Shown piece by piece: positions 1-10,009 of a stretch of DNA of 64,000 nt. Source of the stretch: Evansella sp. AB-P1. Its GTDB lineage: Bacteria > Bacillota > Bacilli > Bacillales > Salisediminibacteriaceae. The stretch spans positions 124,001-188,000 of the forward strand of contig NZ_JARUKY010000003.1 in NCBI RefSeq assembly GCF_029688925.1, read 5' to 3'. The notes beneath the pieces are model-generated. The model did no database searches and was not told where the DNA came from. It saw only the letters and a program-made list of their open reading frames with translations. The stretch's first letter is position 1. Each line of letters begins with the position of its first letter. Position numbers and translations under genes: made by a program.

Positions 1-3000
1 GGAGTCATTTTGTCTCCAAATTTTGTCCCAATTAGCTAATGGAACAGGTCTATGTCCCACTGATGGAGAAATCTCAGGTGTTAGCCCTGGTCTACCAAAT
101 TCATCTATAAACCACGTATTGTAGCCACCACCACTAATATTTCGAGATGTGTCAATTACTGGGTACCCTGTTTTCCTACTAACAAGGTTGGCCACAGGAC
201 CTGGTGAACCTGTAAAGATAACTTCACCAGAAGAATGATACGCCACTGTCGTTTTAAAGTCTCTACTTCTAGTAAAGTCAGCTAATATAATCGATTCTGG
301 TTCACTGAGTGGTTTCGGCCCTTTATGATTAAATGGACCTGGCTTTCCAGGGTCCTGTTGAACCGAATTCCAACGGGTAGGGAAGTTTCTGTTTAAGTCT
401 ACTCCTCTTATATTAGCCTTCCAACTATCAAAGTTCCTGCTACCACCATTCATTTTAATGGCTTCATCTCTTAGATTTTTATTATTAATGGCATTAGGTC
501 CTTGCTGCACTAACGTTACACCATCAGGGTTGGCCATAGGAACAAACCAAATGGTTGTATTGTCTAACACCTGTCTTACATTAAATCCATCATACGTATT
601 GTCGTTAGCGTAAGCATAAGCGTAATCATCAATCATCTTCATCACAACATTAGTCGTCATATGCTCTCGTGCATGGATGGAGCTATTAATGAAAATTTCC
701 GTATTTCCATAGCCTAATTTCACAGCGTAAATGTTTCTTCCATCAACGGATTTACCGATCACTGATGTCTCCATAAAACCAGGATACATTTGCTGTAAAT
801 CCCCTAGATCCCGCTGCATCTTTTCATACGTATAGTTTTGAACGCGTCCATTAACTAATGTTCTGAAAGAAATAGGTCTATTTCTATTCTCCGCAAGCTT
901 TTTATTCTCTTGGGCTTGGGATCGAATAAATGGATGAACCCCATTTGAATTTAAAATTAAGACATAACGATCAATAGCTGTTTTATAATCTCCAGAACCA
1001 TGTCGCCCAACCGCCCAACTAAACAAACTCTCTGCACTTTCTTGTACGCCAGTCCGCATTCTATTATTTGATGGATACAATATTAAACCTTCATTATAAA
1101 TGGATAATCTTCCTGAAGAAGAAGATTCATTGTTTGCTAGATTCAGAAACTGATTAACAGTTGGAACTCGATTTCTTCCTTTTGCATATTTTAGCCTCAA
1201 CTCCGTCTCCTGACGAATTGAACGATTCAAAGCTGGTGCAGCTAAAATACTTTCATAACGTTCAATGACTACATCATAGCGACGGTCATGGTGCTGACCG
1301 CTTGTCCAACTAAGTAATGATCTAGCGCTATTATAAATTCCAGTTCTAAAACGACTATCATTCGAATACAAATAGTAGCCTTCAATAAATGTTTCTAACC
1401 GTTCTGATGAAGTCCCTTTAGCGCTTGCTGCATTGCTTAGCTGATTTGAAGATGGAATTCGCTGCCTACCATTTGCATACTGAAGCTTAATCTCTGTCTC
1501 TCGTTTTATCGACTGCCTTAACGCTGGTGCTGCTAGTATATTTTCGTATCGGTCAATGGCTACATCATATCTTCTATCTTGATGCTGTCCTGTTGCCCAG
1601 TTCAACAAAGATTCGGCGCTATCATTAATTCCTACCTCAAAACTCTTGTCGGTAGGATAAAGAAGATATCCTTTTATAAATGCCTCTAAACGAGGAGAAG
1701 AACTATGCTGTTCATTCGCTAAATTATTTAACTGTTTTGCAGAAGGAAGACGATTGTTTTCTTTTGCATAAATAAGCTTATTTTCTGTTTCTTTTCTAAT
1801 CAAAGGATCTACTATGGGTAAAGCTAAAATCGATTCATATCGATCAATCGCCACATCAAACCGTCTATCCTGATGCTGACCCGTTGCCCAGTTTAATAAA
1901 GAACGAGCATTATTATTAATTCCTTCTACAAATCGATCGTCTGTAGGAAAGAGAGTATACCCTTCTACATACACCTCTAATCTTGGAGAAGAACTTGGTT
2001 GAGCCTCAGCCAGTGATATCAATTCTTCTGCAACTGGAAAACGCTTATTATCCTGCGCATAAATTATCTTTTGTTCAACTTCCTGTTTAATACCTTCATC
2101 CAATGCAGGAGCTTCTAAAATTGTTTTATAGCGATCTAATGCTATATCAAAATGGCTAACCTGATGCTGCTCCATAGCCCAGTTGAATAGGGAATGGGCA
2201 CTCTCATTGATTCCAACTACAAAGCGGAAGTCATCAGGATATAGTTCGTACCCTTCAATAAAGGCAGCTAATCTTTCAGATGAAGTAGATTGACTGCTAG
2301 CAAAATCTACAAAGTCATTCGAAAGACGAATACCTTCCTTCGCATAGCTTAATCGATACTCCGTTTCATCCTTTATATCCTTCGCCAGTACTGGAGATGA
2401 GAGGATTAATTCGTAACGATCCTGCGCTACTCCATATTCCCCCACACGATGATGGCTTATTGCCAAGTTTAAAAGGGATTGTGCGCTGTTATTAATACCA
2501 ACTTCAAAGCGAGAATCTTCTGGATAAAGATAATATCCTTCAGTAAACACTTCTAGTCGATCTAAAGAACTAGACTGCCCATTTCCATTCATCACTAGCT
2601 GATTTGCAGTAGGGATAAGATTTCTAACCTTTGCGTATTGTAGCTTTACTTCTATTTCCCGTTTGATTTCTTTTCTAAGTGTTGGTGCAGTTAAAATACT
2701 CTCATAGCGATCTTGTGCTACATCATAACGATGATCATGATGTTGACCTGTCGCCCAATTTATTAATGAACGGGCACTTTTGTTGATACCCTCTTCAAAG
2801 CGAGAATCTTCTGGATACAACTCATAACCTTCAATAAACAAGGCTAATCTTTCTGATGCTGTAGACTGCCTTCTAGCTACTTGATAAATATCATCCGCTA
2901 GTCTAACCTTATCGTTTGCTAATTGGAATCGTTGCTCCGTCTCTTCCTTTATGTCTGACCGTAACGTTGGCGATGATAAGATCAGTAAATAACGATCCCG

Positions 3001-3762
3001 AGCTACCTCAAAATTTCCTTCATTGTGCTGACCTATTGCCCAATTAAGTAGAGACCGAGCACTACTATTGATACCTTCTTCAAACCTATGGTCTGTCATA
3101 TACAGATAATATCCTAAAGAAAATAATTCTAACCGCGATGAAGAGGTGGGTTGTCCATTCGCCTTTGTTGCTAGCTGATCTGCTGTTGGAACTCTCTCAC
3201 TATTCGTTCCATACTGAAGCTTAAGCTCCGTCTCCATTTGAATAGAAGATGATAATGCTGGTGCTGTAAGAATTAGTTCGTATCGATTTACAGCAACATC
3301 ATATTGCTGATCCTGGTGTTGCTCTGTTGCCCAATTCAATAATGAACGAGCACTTGTGTTGATACCTTCTACTATTGAATGATCACCTGGATATTGCTCG
3401 TAAGCTTCAATAAAAGCTATCAAGCGTTCAGAAGCTGTCCCTTTCCTGCTAGCCACTTCATACCATTCAGCGACAGACATTGGTGCAACACTAGCCGCAT
3501 TTAAAGTTACCAGTTCTTCCTTAACCGAATTTTCACCTGTTTCCTTTTCGTTCGTTTCAGTTTCATCTAGTTTACTGTCAGATGTTTTTATCTCCTCTGA
3601 AACTTCCTCTACAACCTCTTCTGATACAACGACTACTTCTTCAGTTTCATCTAATGTGTGTACTTCATCGTCCTTTTCCTCTATTAAACTATCAAGAGCA
3701 AAGGTAAAATTTGGTGGAAAAACTAATAAAAACACTAACAATAAAGCAAGACACTTCCTCAC
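1..3762 (-). CDS. Secreted repeat protein with C-terminal M14 zinc peptidase domain (3' end cut by window)
   Basis: The GTG start at 3762 follows GGGGGA; the overlapping ATG at 3764 is followed at once by a stop. The frame stays open to base 1, so 1254 residues are visible and the C-terminus is missing. Order: signal peptide (1-24), Glu/Asp-rich linker (28-80), nine repeats of about 96 residues starting near 98, 194, 290, 387, 482, 578, 675, 772 and 869, then an M14 carboxypeptidase-like domain from about 975. M14 residues seen: HARE (H1030, E1033), substrate-binding DLNRNF (N1124, R1125), third zinc ligand in YHSSG (H1176) and catalytic Glu in TPEISPS (E1230). The closest known type is the gamma-D-glutamyl-diamino acid peptidase group, so a role in cutting wall peptides is inferred. 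The repeat (key pattern GINxSAxSLLxWAxxQH) is shared with the proteins at 10010 and 14228. Confidence 0.93.
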   Translation of the reverse strand, partial: MRKCLALLLVFLLVFPPNFTFALDSLIEEKDDEVHTLDETEEVVVVSEEVVEEVSEEIKTSDSKLDETETNEKETGENSVKEELVTLNAASVAPMSVAEWYEVASRKGTASERLIAFIEAYEQYPGDHSIVEGINTSARSLLNWATEQHQDQQYDVAVNRYELILTAPALSSSIQMETELKLQYGTNSERVPTADQLATKANGQPTSSSRLELFSLGYYLYMTDHRFEEGINSSARSLLNWAIGQHNEGNFEVARDRYLLILSSPTLRSDIKEETEQRFQLANDKVRLADDIYQVARRQSTASERLALFIEGYELYPEDSRFEEGINKSARSLINWATGQHHDHRYDVAQDRYESILTAPTLRKEIKREIEVKLQYAKVRNLIPTANQLVMNGNGQSSSLDRLEVFTEGYYLYPEDSRFEVGINNSAQSLLNLAISHHRVGEYGVAQDRYELILSSPVLAKDIKDETEYRLSYAKEGIRLSNDFVDFASSQSTSSERLAAFIEGYELYPDDFRFVVGINESAHSLFNWAMEQHQVSHFDIALDRYKTILEAPALDEGIKQEVEQKIIYAQDNKRFPVAEELISLAEAQPSSSPRLEVYVEGYTLFPTDDRFVEGINNNARSLLNWATGQHQDRRFDVAIDRYESILALPIVDPLIRKETENKLIYAKENNRLPSAKQLNNLANEQHSSSPRLEAFIKGYLLYPTDKSFEVGINDSAESLLNWATGQHQDRRYDVAIDRYENILAAPALRQSIKRETEIKLQYANGRQRIPSSNQLSNAASAKGTSSERLETFIEGYYLYSNDSRFRTGIYNSARSLLSWTSGQHHDRRYDVVIERYESILAAPALNRSIRQETELRLKYAKGRNRVPTVNQFLNLANNESSSSGRLSIYNEGLILYPSNNRMRTGVQESAESLFSWAVGRHGSGDYKTAIDRYVLILNSNGVHPFIRSQAQENKKLAENRNRPISFRTLVNGRVQNYTYEKMQRDLGDLQQMYPGFMETSVIGKSVDGRNIYAVKLGYGNTEIFINSSIHAREHMTTNVVMKMIDDYAYAYANDNTYDGFNVRQVLDNTTIWFVPMANPDGVTLVQQGPNAINNKNLRDEAIKMNGGSRNFDSWKANIRGVDLNRNFPTRWNSVQQDPGKPGPFNHKGPKPLSEPESIILADFTRSRDFKTTVAYHSSGEVIFTGSPGPVANLVSRKTGYPVIDTSRNISGGGYNTWFIDEFGRPGLTPEISPSVGHRPVPLANWDKIWRQNDS

Positions 3763-4381
3763 ATATTATTCCCCCTAAAAAATTAATTATAGATAAATTG
3801 ATTAAAGGGAAATTATTCGCCCTCCACAATCTATTCAAATTCTATAGTAATAATTTCAGACTAAAAAATAAATGGTAAATATTTATTTTTTTAGTTTATC
3901 AGAAATTAATTTTTTATTATTTGTACAGCATTACTATTCTGTGATCTAGTTTACAGTGTCTATAGGCATGTTCCACACCTCTTTTTTCTATGTAAAAATC
4001 GTTCCTCGTCCCCTAATTAATCTCCTATCCTATTAACTATTTCCATAAGCATTCCTCCCTATCAAAAAGCTGAAGCAGTGAAATACCCCTCCATCGTTTT
4101 TGTTAGATTGGGGAAATCCTGTATCCATTAGTAATCTCTTCGCACAATGACTAAATTGAAACTTTAGGATACATTAACTGTTCATTTGTAATTGGTCTAT
4201 TTATAAGCAGACAAAAAACCTGAATCGTTTGTAGTTACACTTGCTTCAATCGATTCGATCCATGGTAGTTTTTAGATGGGATAATGAGCCTCACAATATA
4301 TATTCTCTTTTGTGTAAAATTCCAAGCGATTATATGTATATTAGAAACAAAGGTATATGGCTTTTTTCTATATTTCTACAC
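3763..4381. other. Long intergenic region, no gene seen
   Basis: About 620 AT-rich bases upstream of the M14 repeat protein. I find no convincing coding frame, RNA motif or repeat. It presumably carries that gene's promoter, but no -35/-10 pair stands out. Confidence 0.5.
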
Positions 4382-4430
4382 TAAAAAACCTTCTTGATAA
4401 TCCAAGTATTATTGCATTATCAAGAAGGTT
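4382..4430 (-). terminator. Rho-independent terminator after the LCP gene
   Basis: A perfect 14-bp inverted repeat (4387-4400 with 4417-4430) is followed on the minus strand by a T-run (4382-4386). It lies just past the stop of the LCP gene at 4495 and separates it from the M14 repeat protein. Confidence 0.85.
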
Positions 4431-4494
4431 ACTATTCAAAAGTATCCTAAATTTTTTCAGTAGATGCTTCCATTTCTTTATTTTAGGGAATTTA

Positions 4495-5553
4495 TTAACT
4501 TTCCAATTCCCTTTTTACAGTTTTATATTCTATGTTTAATCGGTCCTGAAGATCGTTAACTACCTTTAAATGATCCTCTTCCGCTACATCTACGTAATAT
4601 ACTCCGTTCAACATTTTGCCATCACCAGTTAAACGTAGTGTTTCAACGTTATCCCCAGTCAAGGAAGAAAGGTTTCTCGTTAAGTCAAACATCGTTCGCG
4701 TATTCATACTGGTCCTTATATTATTACCCATAATATCTAATACTTCTGGCAACCTTGTTACTGTACGAATGCTGGTTGTTTGATCAATGACTTCCTTTAT
4801 AACCTGTTGCTGTCTGCGATTCCTGCCGAAGTCCCCTTCATTATCTGCTCTAAAGCGAACATATTGTAAAGCATTTTCCCCATTCACTCGTTGCAATCCT
4901 GGGTACAAATAAATACGGTCCGGATGCAAATTATGATAAATTGTCCGTTCTACATCTAATTCAATCCCACCTAAAAAATCAATGAAGGTTTCAAAGCCTG
5001 TAAAATTGACAGCTACGTAATGATCAATGGGGATATTCAAGTAATTCTCAACAGTTTTAACAGAGGTGTTTACATCCCTTGCAAATGCGTGGTTTATTTT
5101 ATCATATTCCCCAGTTCCTGCAATTTCTACATACGTGTCCCTCGGAATGGACAACAAAGTAGATTCCTGGCTATCTAAATCAATGGCTGCTACCATAAGG
5201 ACATCCGATCTTCCTACAAATTGCCCGTGCTCACTATCCACACCGGCAATGAGAACAGACATAGTATTTCCCTCTCGAACAAGCTTCTCTATTTCTTCCG
5301 TTGAAGAACCAGGTCCAGTATTGATATCCTCATTCCTATCAAAATCTCTTTCATCTAGGTCACTGTCTATTTGATGCTCTTGCGAATAGTCCAAATCCTG
5401 AATTTGATTAAGTGCTTGGTAAAATTTAAAACCAACATAACTTCCATAGGACAAGCCAACAATTAGAAAAGCAAGACCAATATAAAGCAACACTCTATAT
5501 ATTTTCTTTTTTTTCTTATGTTTAGGTACATGTTTATCGCTTCGAGTATTCAT
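4495..5553 (-). CDS. LCP (LytR-CpsA-Psr) family cell-wall polymer ligase
   Basis: This is a membrane-anchored enzyme of the family that moves lipid-linked teichoic acids or polysaccharides onto peptidoglycan. A Lys-rich cytosolic tip is followed by one membrane segment (about 22-44), an acidic spacer, and an LCP domain from about 98 with the conserved GRSDVLM, SIPRDT and DKINHAFA motifs; the Arg and Asp residues that bind the pyrophosphate lipid are present. Tandem ATGs lie at 5556 and 5553. The GAGGGG site is only 2 nt from the first, so I prefer the second (352 aa). It sits next to polymer-synthesis genes, which fits a ligase for the polymer made by this region. Confidence 0.92.
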   Translation of the reverse strand: MNTRSDKHVPKHKKKKKIYRVLLYIGLAFLIVGLSYGSYVGFKFYQALNQIQDLDYSQEHQIDSDLDERDFDRNEDINTGPGSSTEEIEKLVREGNTMSVLIAGVDSEHGQFVGRSDVLMVAAIDLDSQESTLLSIPRDTYVEIAGTGEYDKINHAFARDVNTSVKTVENYLNIPIDHYVAVNFTGFETFIDFLGGIELDVERTIYHNLHPDRIYLYPGLQRVNGENALQYVRFRADNEGDFGRNRRQQQVIKEVIDQTTSIRTVTRLPEVLDIMGNNIRTSMNTRTMFDLTRNLSSLTGDNVETLRLTGDGKMLNGVYYVDVAEEDHLKVVNDLQDRLNIEYKTVKRELES

Positions 5554-5975
5554 CATTTCCCCTCATTATTCTGTATTTTATCCTGTTTGTAAGCATATAA
5601 AATGTGACTTTATATGTCAACAAACATATAGAATTACCATAATACTACATACTCCTTTAGGAAAGTCGTAACAAATAGGAACTCTTTTGAAATTTTAACA
5701 GCACTAAAACTTCTTACTTTAGAGCATAATAAAATTTTCAATTATTACATTTCCCTTATATGCATATTGTTAATCATTGTCTCCATAATTATTATAAGTT
5801 ATCACTTTGAATTTATGAATAAAAGACCTAAGCTCATCAATCTGAACACAGGTTTTCTAATGTACTTGTTATTAATGGGAATATTTAATTATGATTAATA
5901 ATTTTCCTAGACTAAATTAATTGTCTAACAGAAAATAAGAAATAAATATGCTAATTTTTCTTAATCTCAATTTAA
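5554..5975. other. AT-rich intergenic region, nothing identified
   Basis: About 420 bases upstream of the LCP gene and downstream of the epimerase gene. It is very AT-rich, with no coding frame, RNA motif or clear terminator hairpin that I can support. Confidence 0.5.
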
Positions 5976-6917
5976 TTATTTGAATTGATAATAATCCACT
6001 GTATTTTTTAATCCTTCTCCTAGCTGTGTCTTTGGTGACCACTGATACTTTGATGTGAGCTTCTCATTACTCAAATAGCTATATTTAATATCACCAGGTC
6101 TTTCAGCTTCATAGTTAGGATTAAAATCAATATTAAAAACATCACATAAAACAGTTAATAATTGATTTATACTTGTTTCCTCACCTGTACTGACATTAAA
6201 AGCCGGATTGTGAGTTGATGGTCCATCATTAATTAAACAAGAAATAACAGCACTTACAACATCATCCACATAGATAAAATCTCTCGTTTGTTCTCCATCA
6301 CCATATATAACTGGTTGTTCCTTTCTCAACAACTGTTCAATGAAGATGGTAATAACACCTGCTTCAGTAGAAGCTGTTTGTCTTGGGCCGTAGACGTTAG
6401 CAAAGCGCAATGCAGAAACATTCATACCATATAACCGACCATATGCTTTCACATACTCTTCTCCAGCATATTTAGATACGCCGTATGGTGATAAAGGGGA
6501 AGCAGGCGTTTCCTCCTGAATCGGTAAAGTTTCTGTATGACCATAAACAGCAGCAGAGGATGCATATACAAAGTTTTTCACACCATGTTTGTTGCTTAAG
6601 TCCAATAAATTAATTGTACCGTTTATATTGATTGTGGCATCTTCTAAAGGGTTCTCTACAGAAGGAGTTACTTTACTTTGGGCTGCTAAATGTATCACAC
6701 CTTCAATATCTTTATGTTGAACGAAAAGAGCTTTCAGGTTTTCACTATCAGTTATATCAATTTGAAAAAATCTCACATTATTGCTATTATTGATATTCTC
6801 TTCATTACCTGAGCTTAAATTATCTACAACAATTACCTTTTTCCCTTTTTTAATTAATCGATCCACTACGTGGGAACCAATAAAGCCAGCTCCCCCCGTC
6901 ACTAGTATTTTTTCCAT
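5976..6917 (-). CDS. NAD-dependent epimerase/dehydratase (UDP-glucose 4-epimerase-like, extended SDR)
   Basis: It interconverts nucleotide sugars (probably UDP-Glc/Gal or their N-acetyl forms) to feed polymer synthesis. Seen: the N-terminal NAD-binding motif GGAGFIGSH, an SSAAVYG segment, the catalytic YGVSKYAGE (YxxxK), and the C-terminal substrate region with the RPGDIKYS motif typical of UDP-sugar 4-epimerases. The start is ATG at 6917, because GUGAGGA lies 8 nt before it; an upstream in-frame GTG at 6932 overlaps that site and is unlikely. Length is 313 aa, normal for the family. A strong terminator upstream separates it from the sugar transferase gene. The exact substrate cannot be read from sequence. 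Confidence 0.9.
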   Translation of the reverse strand: MEKILVTGGAGFIGSHVVDRLIKKGKKVIVVDNLSSGNEENINNSNNVRFFQIDITDSENLKALFVQHKDIEGVIHLAAQSKVTPSVENPLEDATININGTINLLDLSNKHGVKNFVYASSAAVYGHTETLPIQEETPASPLSPYGVSKYAGEEYVKAYGRLYGMNVSALRFANVYGPRQTASTEAGVITIFIEQLLRKEQPVIYGDGEQTRDFIYVDDVVSAVISCLINDGPSTHNPAFNVSTGEETSINQLLTVLCDVFNIDFNPNYEAERPGDIKYSYLSNEKLTSKYQWSPKTQLGEGLKNTVDYYQFK

Positions 6918-6976
6918 TTCATGAATCCTCACTTTTATTTCTAAATTTAGGTTATGTAGTTATAGATTATTATTTG

Positions 6977-7010
6977 CAAATAAAACTCGGCGGTTGCCGA
7001 GTTTTATTTG
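6977..7010 (-). terminator. Terminator after the sugar transferase gene
   Basis: A perfect 15-bp stem (6977-6991 with 6996-7010) closes a 4-nt loop, and the 3' arm on the minus strand is U-rich. It lies 32 bp past the stop at 7042 and before the epimerase start. Confidence 0.85.
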
Positions 7011-7041
7011 TAACTTATCCTTATATATTCTACAATATGTT

Positions 7042-8442
7042 CTAATATAAACCCATTTTTGCCTTTCGTTTTGAAGATTTTTCTTTTGATTGAACATTCT
7101 TCTTACTTTCATTCGTAGCAGTACCTTCTGCCTTTGTCTTATCAAATAAAACAATAAAGGTCTTTAACAAGATAACGATATCTAACCAAAAGCTATAATT
7201 TCGAATGTAATACAAATCAAAACGAAGCTTATCATCTACTTCTGTACTATATTTACCCATAATTTGAGCATAGCCTGTTATTCCAGGCTGCACACTATTT
7301 CGGTACCCATAGTGATAATATTCCTTCGATAATTGTTTAATAAAGAATCCACGTTCAGGTCTTGGCCCTACTAACGACATGTCTCCTTTTAATACATTAA
7401 ATAACTGTGGCAATTCGTCTAACCGTGTGGAACGAATAAACTTTCCAACCTTCGTAATTCGGGCATCGTTTTCTGTTGCTAATACTGGACCAGTACTTTT
7501 CTCAGCCCCTTCAATCATGGAACGGAATTTATAAATAGTAAAAGGTTTGTTATCCTTTCCGTATCTTTCCTGCTTATAAACAACACTTCCTTTTGAGTCC
7601 TCTAGCTTAATAAGCAATGATACAACAAGAAGTAATGGTGAAATTAATATTAGTATAACTGCTGAAGAAACAATATCGAATAAACGCTTCAGCATTACTT
7701 GGTCCCAAGTTAATCCAAATGGCTTCACAGACATAACAAGCGTATCATCTAATGGACTTACATTGGATCGTTGTAAAAGTAACTCGTACAAAGATGGTAT
7801 AACATAGACTAATTTGTTATTTTCCATGGCATGATAAATAATTTCTGCTTTCTTTTCTTTACTCATATTTGTTGTTAACAAGACAAAATCAACTTGTTTT
7901 ATATGATGATTTATTTTGTCCATTGAGGTAGTAGGTTGTATATGTTTAACACGAGTACCTTTAAGCATAGGGTGTTTTATTTTTCCAATAACACGTTGAG
8001 TGCTTTCATCATCACCAATCAATAATACTTTCCCAACCACATTTCCTCTAGTTAGCTTAAGGTACGTTAGCTTCCATAAAACTAATAGAATAATCATGAA
8101 GAAATAGGCAATTAAAATAACAGAACGTGGCATAGCAAACTCACGGAACAAGTAAGAAGCTGACATAGTTAAAAATGCCATGAAGGTAACAGCTACAAAT
8201 ATTTTCACATTTATGTCCCAAATAGTATTTTTACGATCTAATGCATACAGTTCGTAAACCGTAATGAAAAATAAACCAATTAAAAGAATCCATGGTAATA
8301 GAGCCATAAATGAATCCCAGTTTCGCTGTGGGAAATCCAAATATCTTATATAAAATGCGCCAACATATGCTGCTAAAATACATAGCAAATCAACGACAAT
8401 GATGATAAATTTATGATTTCTTAATTCGGTCATATTAGGCAT
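7042..8442 (-). CDS. Polyprenyl-phosphate sugar-1-phosphate transferase (exopolysaccharide initiating enzyme)
   Basis: It starts polymer synthesis by moving a sugar-1-phosphate from a nucleotide sugar to undecaprenyl phosphate at the membrane. At 466 aa it has the long WbaP/CpsE form: several N-terminal membrane segments (about 10-125), a middle domain (about 138-235), a further membrane helix (about 265-290), and the C-terminal catalytic domain with KFRSM, LDELPQLFNVLKGDMS and VGPRPE motifs. ATG at 8442 has GGGAGAUG 8 nt upstream. A terminator follows. The epimerase and GalU beside it would supply the sugar nucleotide. Which sugar is used cannot be told. Confidence 0.93.
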   Translation of the reverse strand: MPNMTELRNHKFIIIVVDLLCILAAYVGAFYIRYLDFPQRNWDSFMALLPWILLIGLFFITVYELYALDRKNTIWDINVKIFVAVTFMAFLTMSASYLFREFAMPRSVILIAYFFMIILLVLWKLTYLKLTRGNVVGKVLLIGDDESTQRVIGKIKHPMLKGTRVKHIQPTTSMDKINHHIKQVDFVLLTTNMSKEKKAEIIYHAMENNKLVYVIPSLYELLLQRSNVSPLDDTLVMSVKPFGLTWDQVMLKRLFDIVSSAVILILISPLLLVVSLLIKLEDSKGSVVYKQERYGKDNKPFTIYKFRSMIEGAEKSTGPVLATENDARITKVGKFIRSTRLDELPQLFNVLKGDMSLVGPRPERGFFIKQLSKEYYHYGYRNSVQPGITGYAQIMGKYSTEVDDKLRFDLYYIRNYSFWLDIVILLKTFIVLFDKTKAEGTATNESKKNVQSKEKSSKRKAKMGLY

Positions 8443-8628
8443 CTTTAAACATCTCCCTTATTAGTATAGCAACATGAGATTTTTTTATAACTGCAAAGAA
8501 GCCTTAGCTGTTGTAGTAAAACAAATGTTACTTAGTATATAAAATTGTGAATATCAATCATTAATTATACTAAAGAATCTTGTCTATGGAAACTAATTTT
8601 TTTTTATGGAAAGAATTAATAATTCCAT

Positions 8629-8696
8629 AAAGAAAACCCCTAAATGTATTTCTTAACATTTAGAGGAGTTCGTTGGAATGGAAAATAAACGAACTC
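8629..8696 (-). terminator. Tandem hairpins, terminator after galU
   Basis: Reading the minus strand, a 9-bp hairpin (8666-8674 with 8688-8696) is followed by a second stem (8637-8647 with 8656-8666) ending in GGGG and a T-rich tract (8629-8636). It lies just past the galU stop. Confidence 0.8.
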
Positions 8697-8761
8697 TACC
8701 TATTAGACGTTTATTAAACCATTTTGTTTCAATAATTATAATTTAATTTAACTTTTTTCAA

Positions 8762-9643
8762 TTATTTTAATCCATTTTCATATATATCTTTAATATACTG
8801 TGCAACATCATTAGAAAGATCCTCTCTTTGGAGAGCAAAATCTACCGTTGCTTTTATAAAACCAAACTTATCTCCCACGTCATAGCGAATTCCATTAAAG
8901 TTGTACGCTAACACAACTTGAGATTGATTTAATACTTTGATCGCATCTGTCAGCTGAATTTCATTCCCAGCTCCTGGAGGTAATGTTTCTAATATATCAA
9001 ATATTTCAGGCCTTAATACATATCTCCCCATAATAGCATAGTTAGACGGTGCATCCTCTAATGCTGGTTTTTCCACAAAAGTATCTGCATGAATAACATT
9101 ATCCTCTATCTTTGCTCCCTTTGGAGAAACAATTCCATATTTAGAAACGTCCTCATCAGGAACAGCTTGAACACCTATGACAGAAGAATGGTATCTTTCA
9201 TATACATCAATAAGTTGTTTTAAGCATGGTGTGTCAGATTGAACAATATCGTCTCCTAATAATACAGCAAAAGGTTCATTTCCTATAAATTGGCGGGCAC
9301 ACCATATGGCATGTCCTAATCCTTTTGCTTCTTTTTGACGTATATAATGGATATTTGCCATGCTAGAGATTGCTTGTACTTCTTCTAAAAGCTTCGTTTT
9401 ATTCTTCTTTTCTAACGTTTCTTCTAATTCAAAGGACTTATCGAAATGATCCTCAATGGCGCGTTTTCCTCTACCAGTTACAACAAGTATCTCCTCAATA
9501 CCTGATTCAATAGCTTCTTCTATAATATATTGAATAGTTGGTTTATCAACTATTGGTAACATTTCCTTCGGTTGTGCTTTTGTTGCAGGTAAAAACCTTG
9601 TTCCTAATCCTGCTGCAGGTATAATTGCCTTTTTTACTTGCAT
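8762..9643 (-). CDS. galU: UTP-glucose-1-phosphate uridylyltransferase
   Basis: It makes UDP-glucose from glucose-1-phosphate and UTP for teichoic acid glycosylation, glycolipids and exopolysaccharide. The nucleotidyltransferase signature [14 protein letters not shown] begins at residue 11, followed by [22 protein letters not shown] and the FVEKP segment, all typical of GalU/GtaB. It is 293 aa, full length. ATG at 9643 follows AAGGGAG with 6 nt spacing. Flanking hairpins suggest it is transcribed alone. The phosphoglucomutase that would supply its substrate lies at 40073-41797. Confidence 0.97.
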   Translation of the reverse strand: MQVKKAIIPAAGLGTRFLPATKAQPKEMLPIVDKPTIQYIIEEAIESGIEEILVVTGRGKRAIEDHFDKSFELEETLEKKNKTKLLEEVQAISSMANIHYIRQKEAKGLGHAIWCARQFIGNEPFAVLLGDDIVQSDTPCLKQLIDVYERYHSSVIGVQAVPDEDVSKYGIVSPKGAKIEDNVIHADTFVEKPALEDAPSNYAIMGRYVLRPEIFDILETLPPGAGNEIQLTDAIKVLNQSQVVLAYNFNGIRYDVGDKFGFIKATVDFALQREDLSNDVAQYIKDIYENGLK

Positions 9644-9961
9644 GCTTTTCTCCCTTTCTTATTCATAAAATAATATTTTTAATTTATTGAGAGTTATTAG
9701 TCCACATAATATTATAATATGAATTTATTGGAATATCCACTCTTAAAAGTAACAGTTAGGAGTAGTGTAGCATTTTTCTTAATTTGTTATAATATATTTC
9801 ATTATTGGACATATCTATTTCATCTATCTTGCATTTTTACTACATAATTAATACATTGAATAATATTAAAAGATAAATGTTGAACAATTGACGATGACGT
9901 AAAAATGTTTTTGTCAAAATATAGAAGTATGAATTAAAAGTGTTTAGTATTTTTCATTTCA
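9644..9961. other. AT-rich intergenic region between galU and the subtilase gene
   Basis: About 320 bases that must contain the galU promoter. A TATAAT-like hexamer appears on the minus strand near 9705-9730, but no convincing -35 partner is seen. No gene or RNA motif found. Confidence 0.4.
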
Positions 9962-10003
9962 ATGCAAAATACAGTGTACCTGTTAAATAGCACACTGTAT
10001 TTT
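9962..10003 (-). terminator. Terminator after the subtilase-glucosaminidase gene
   Basis: A perfect 12-bp stem (9966-9977 with 9992-10003) ends in TTTT on the minus strand, 7 bp past the stop. Confidence 0.75.
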
Positions 10004-10009
10004 ATTATT

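Noticed and set aside
4357-4539. 60-codon plus-strand frame
   Set aside because: It runs through the LCP terminator hairpin and into the end of the LCP gene.
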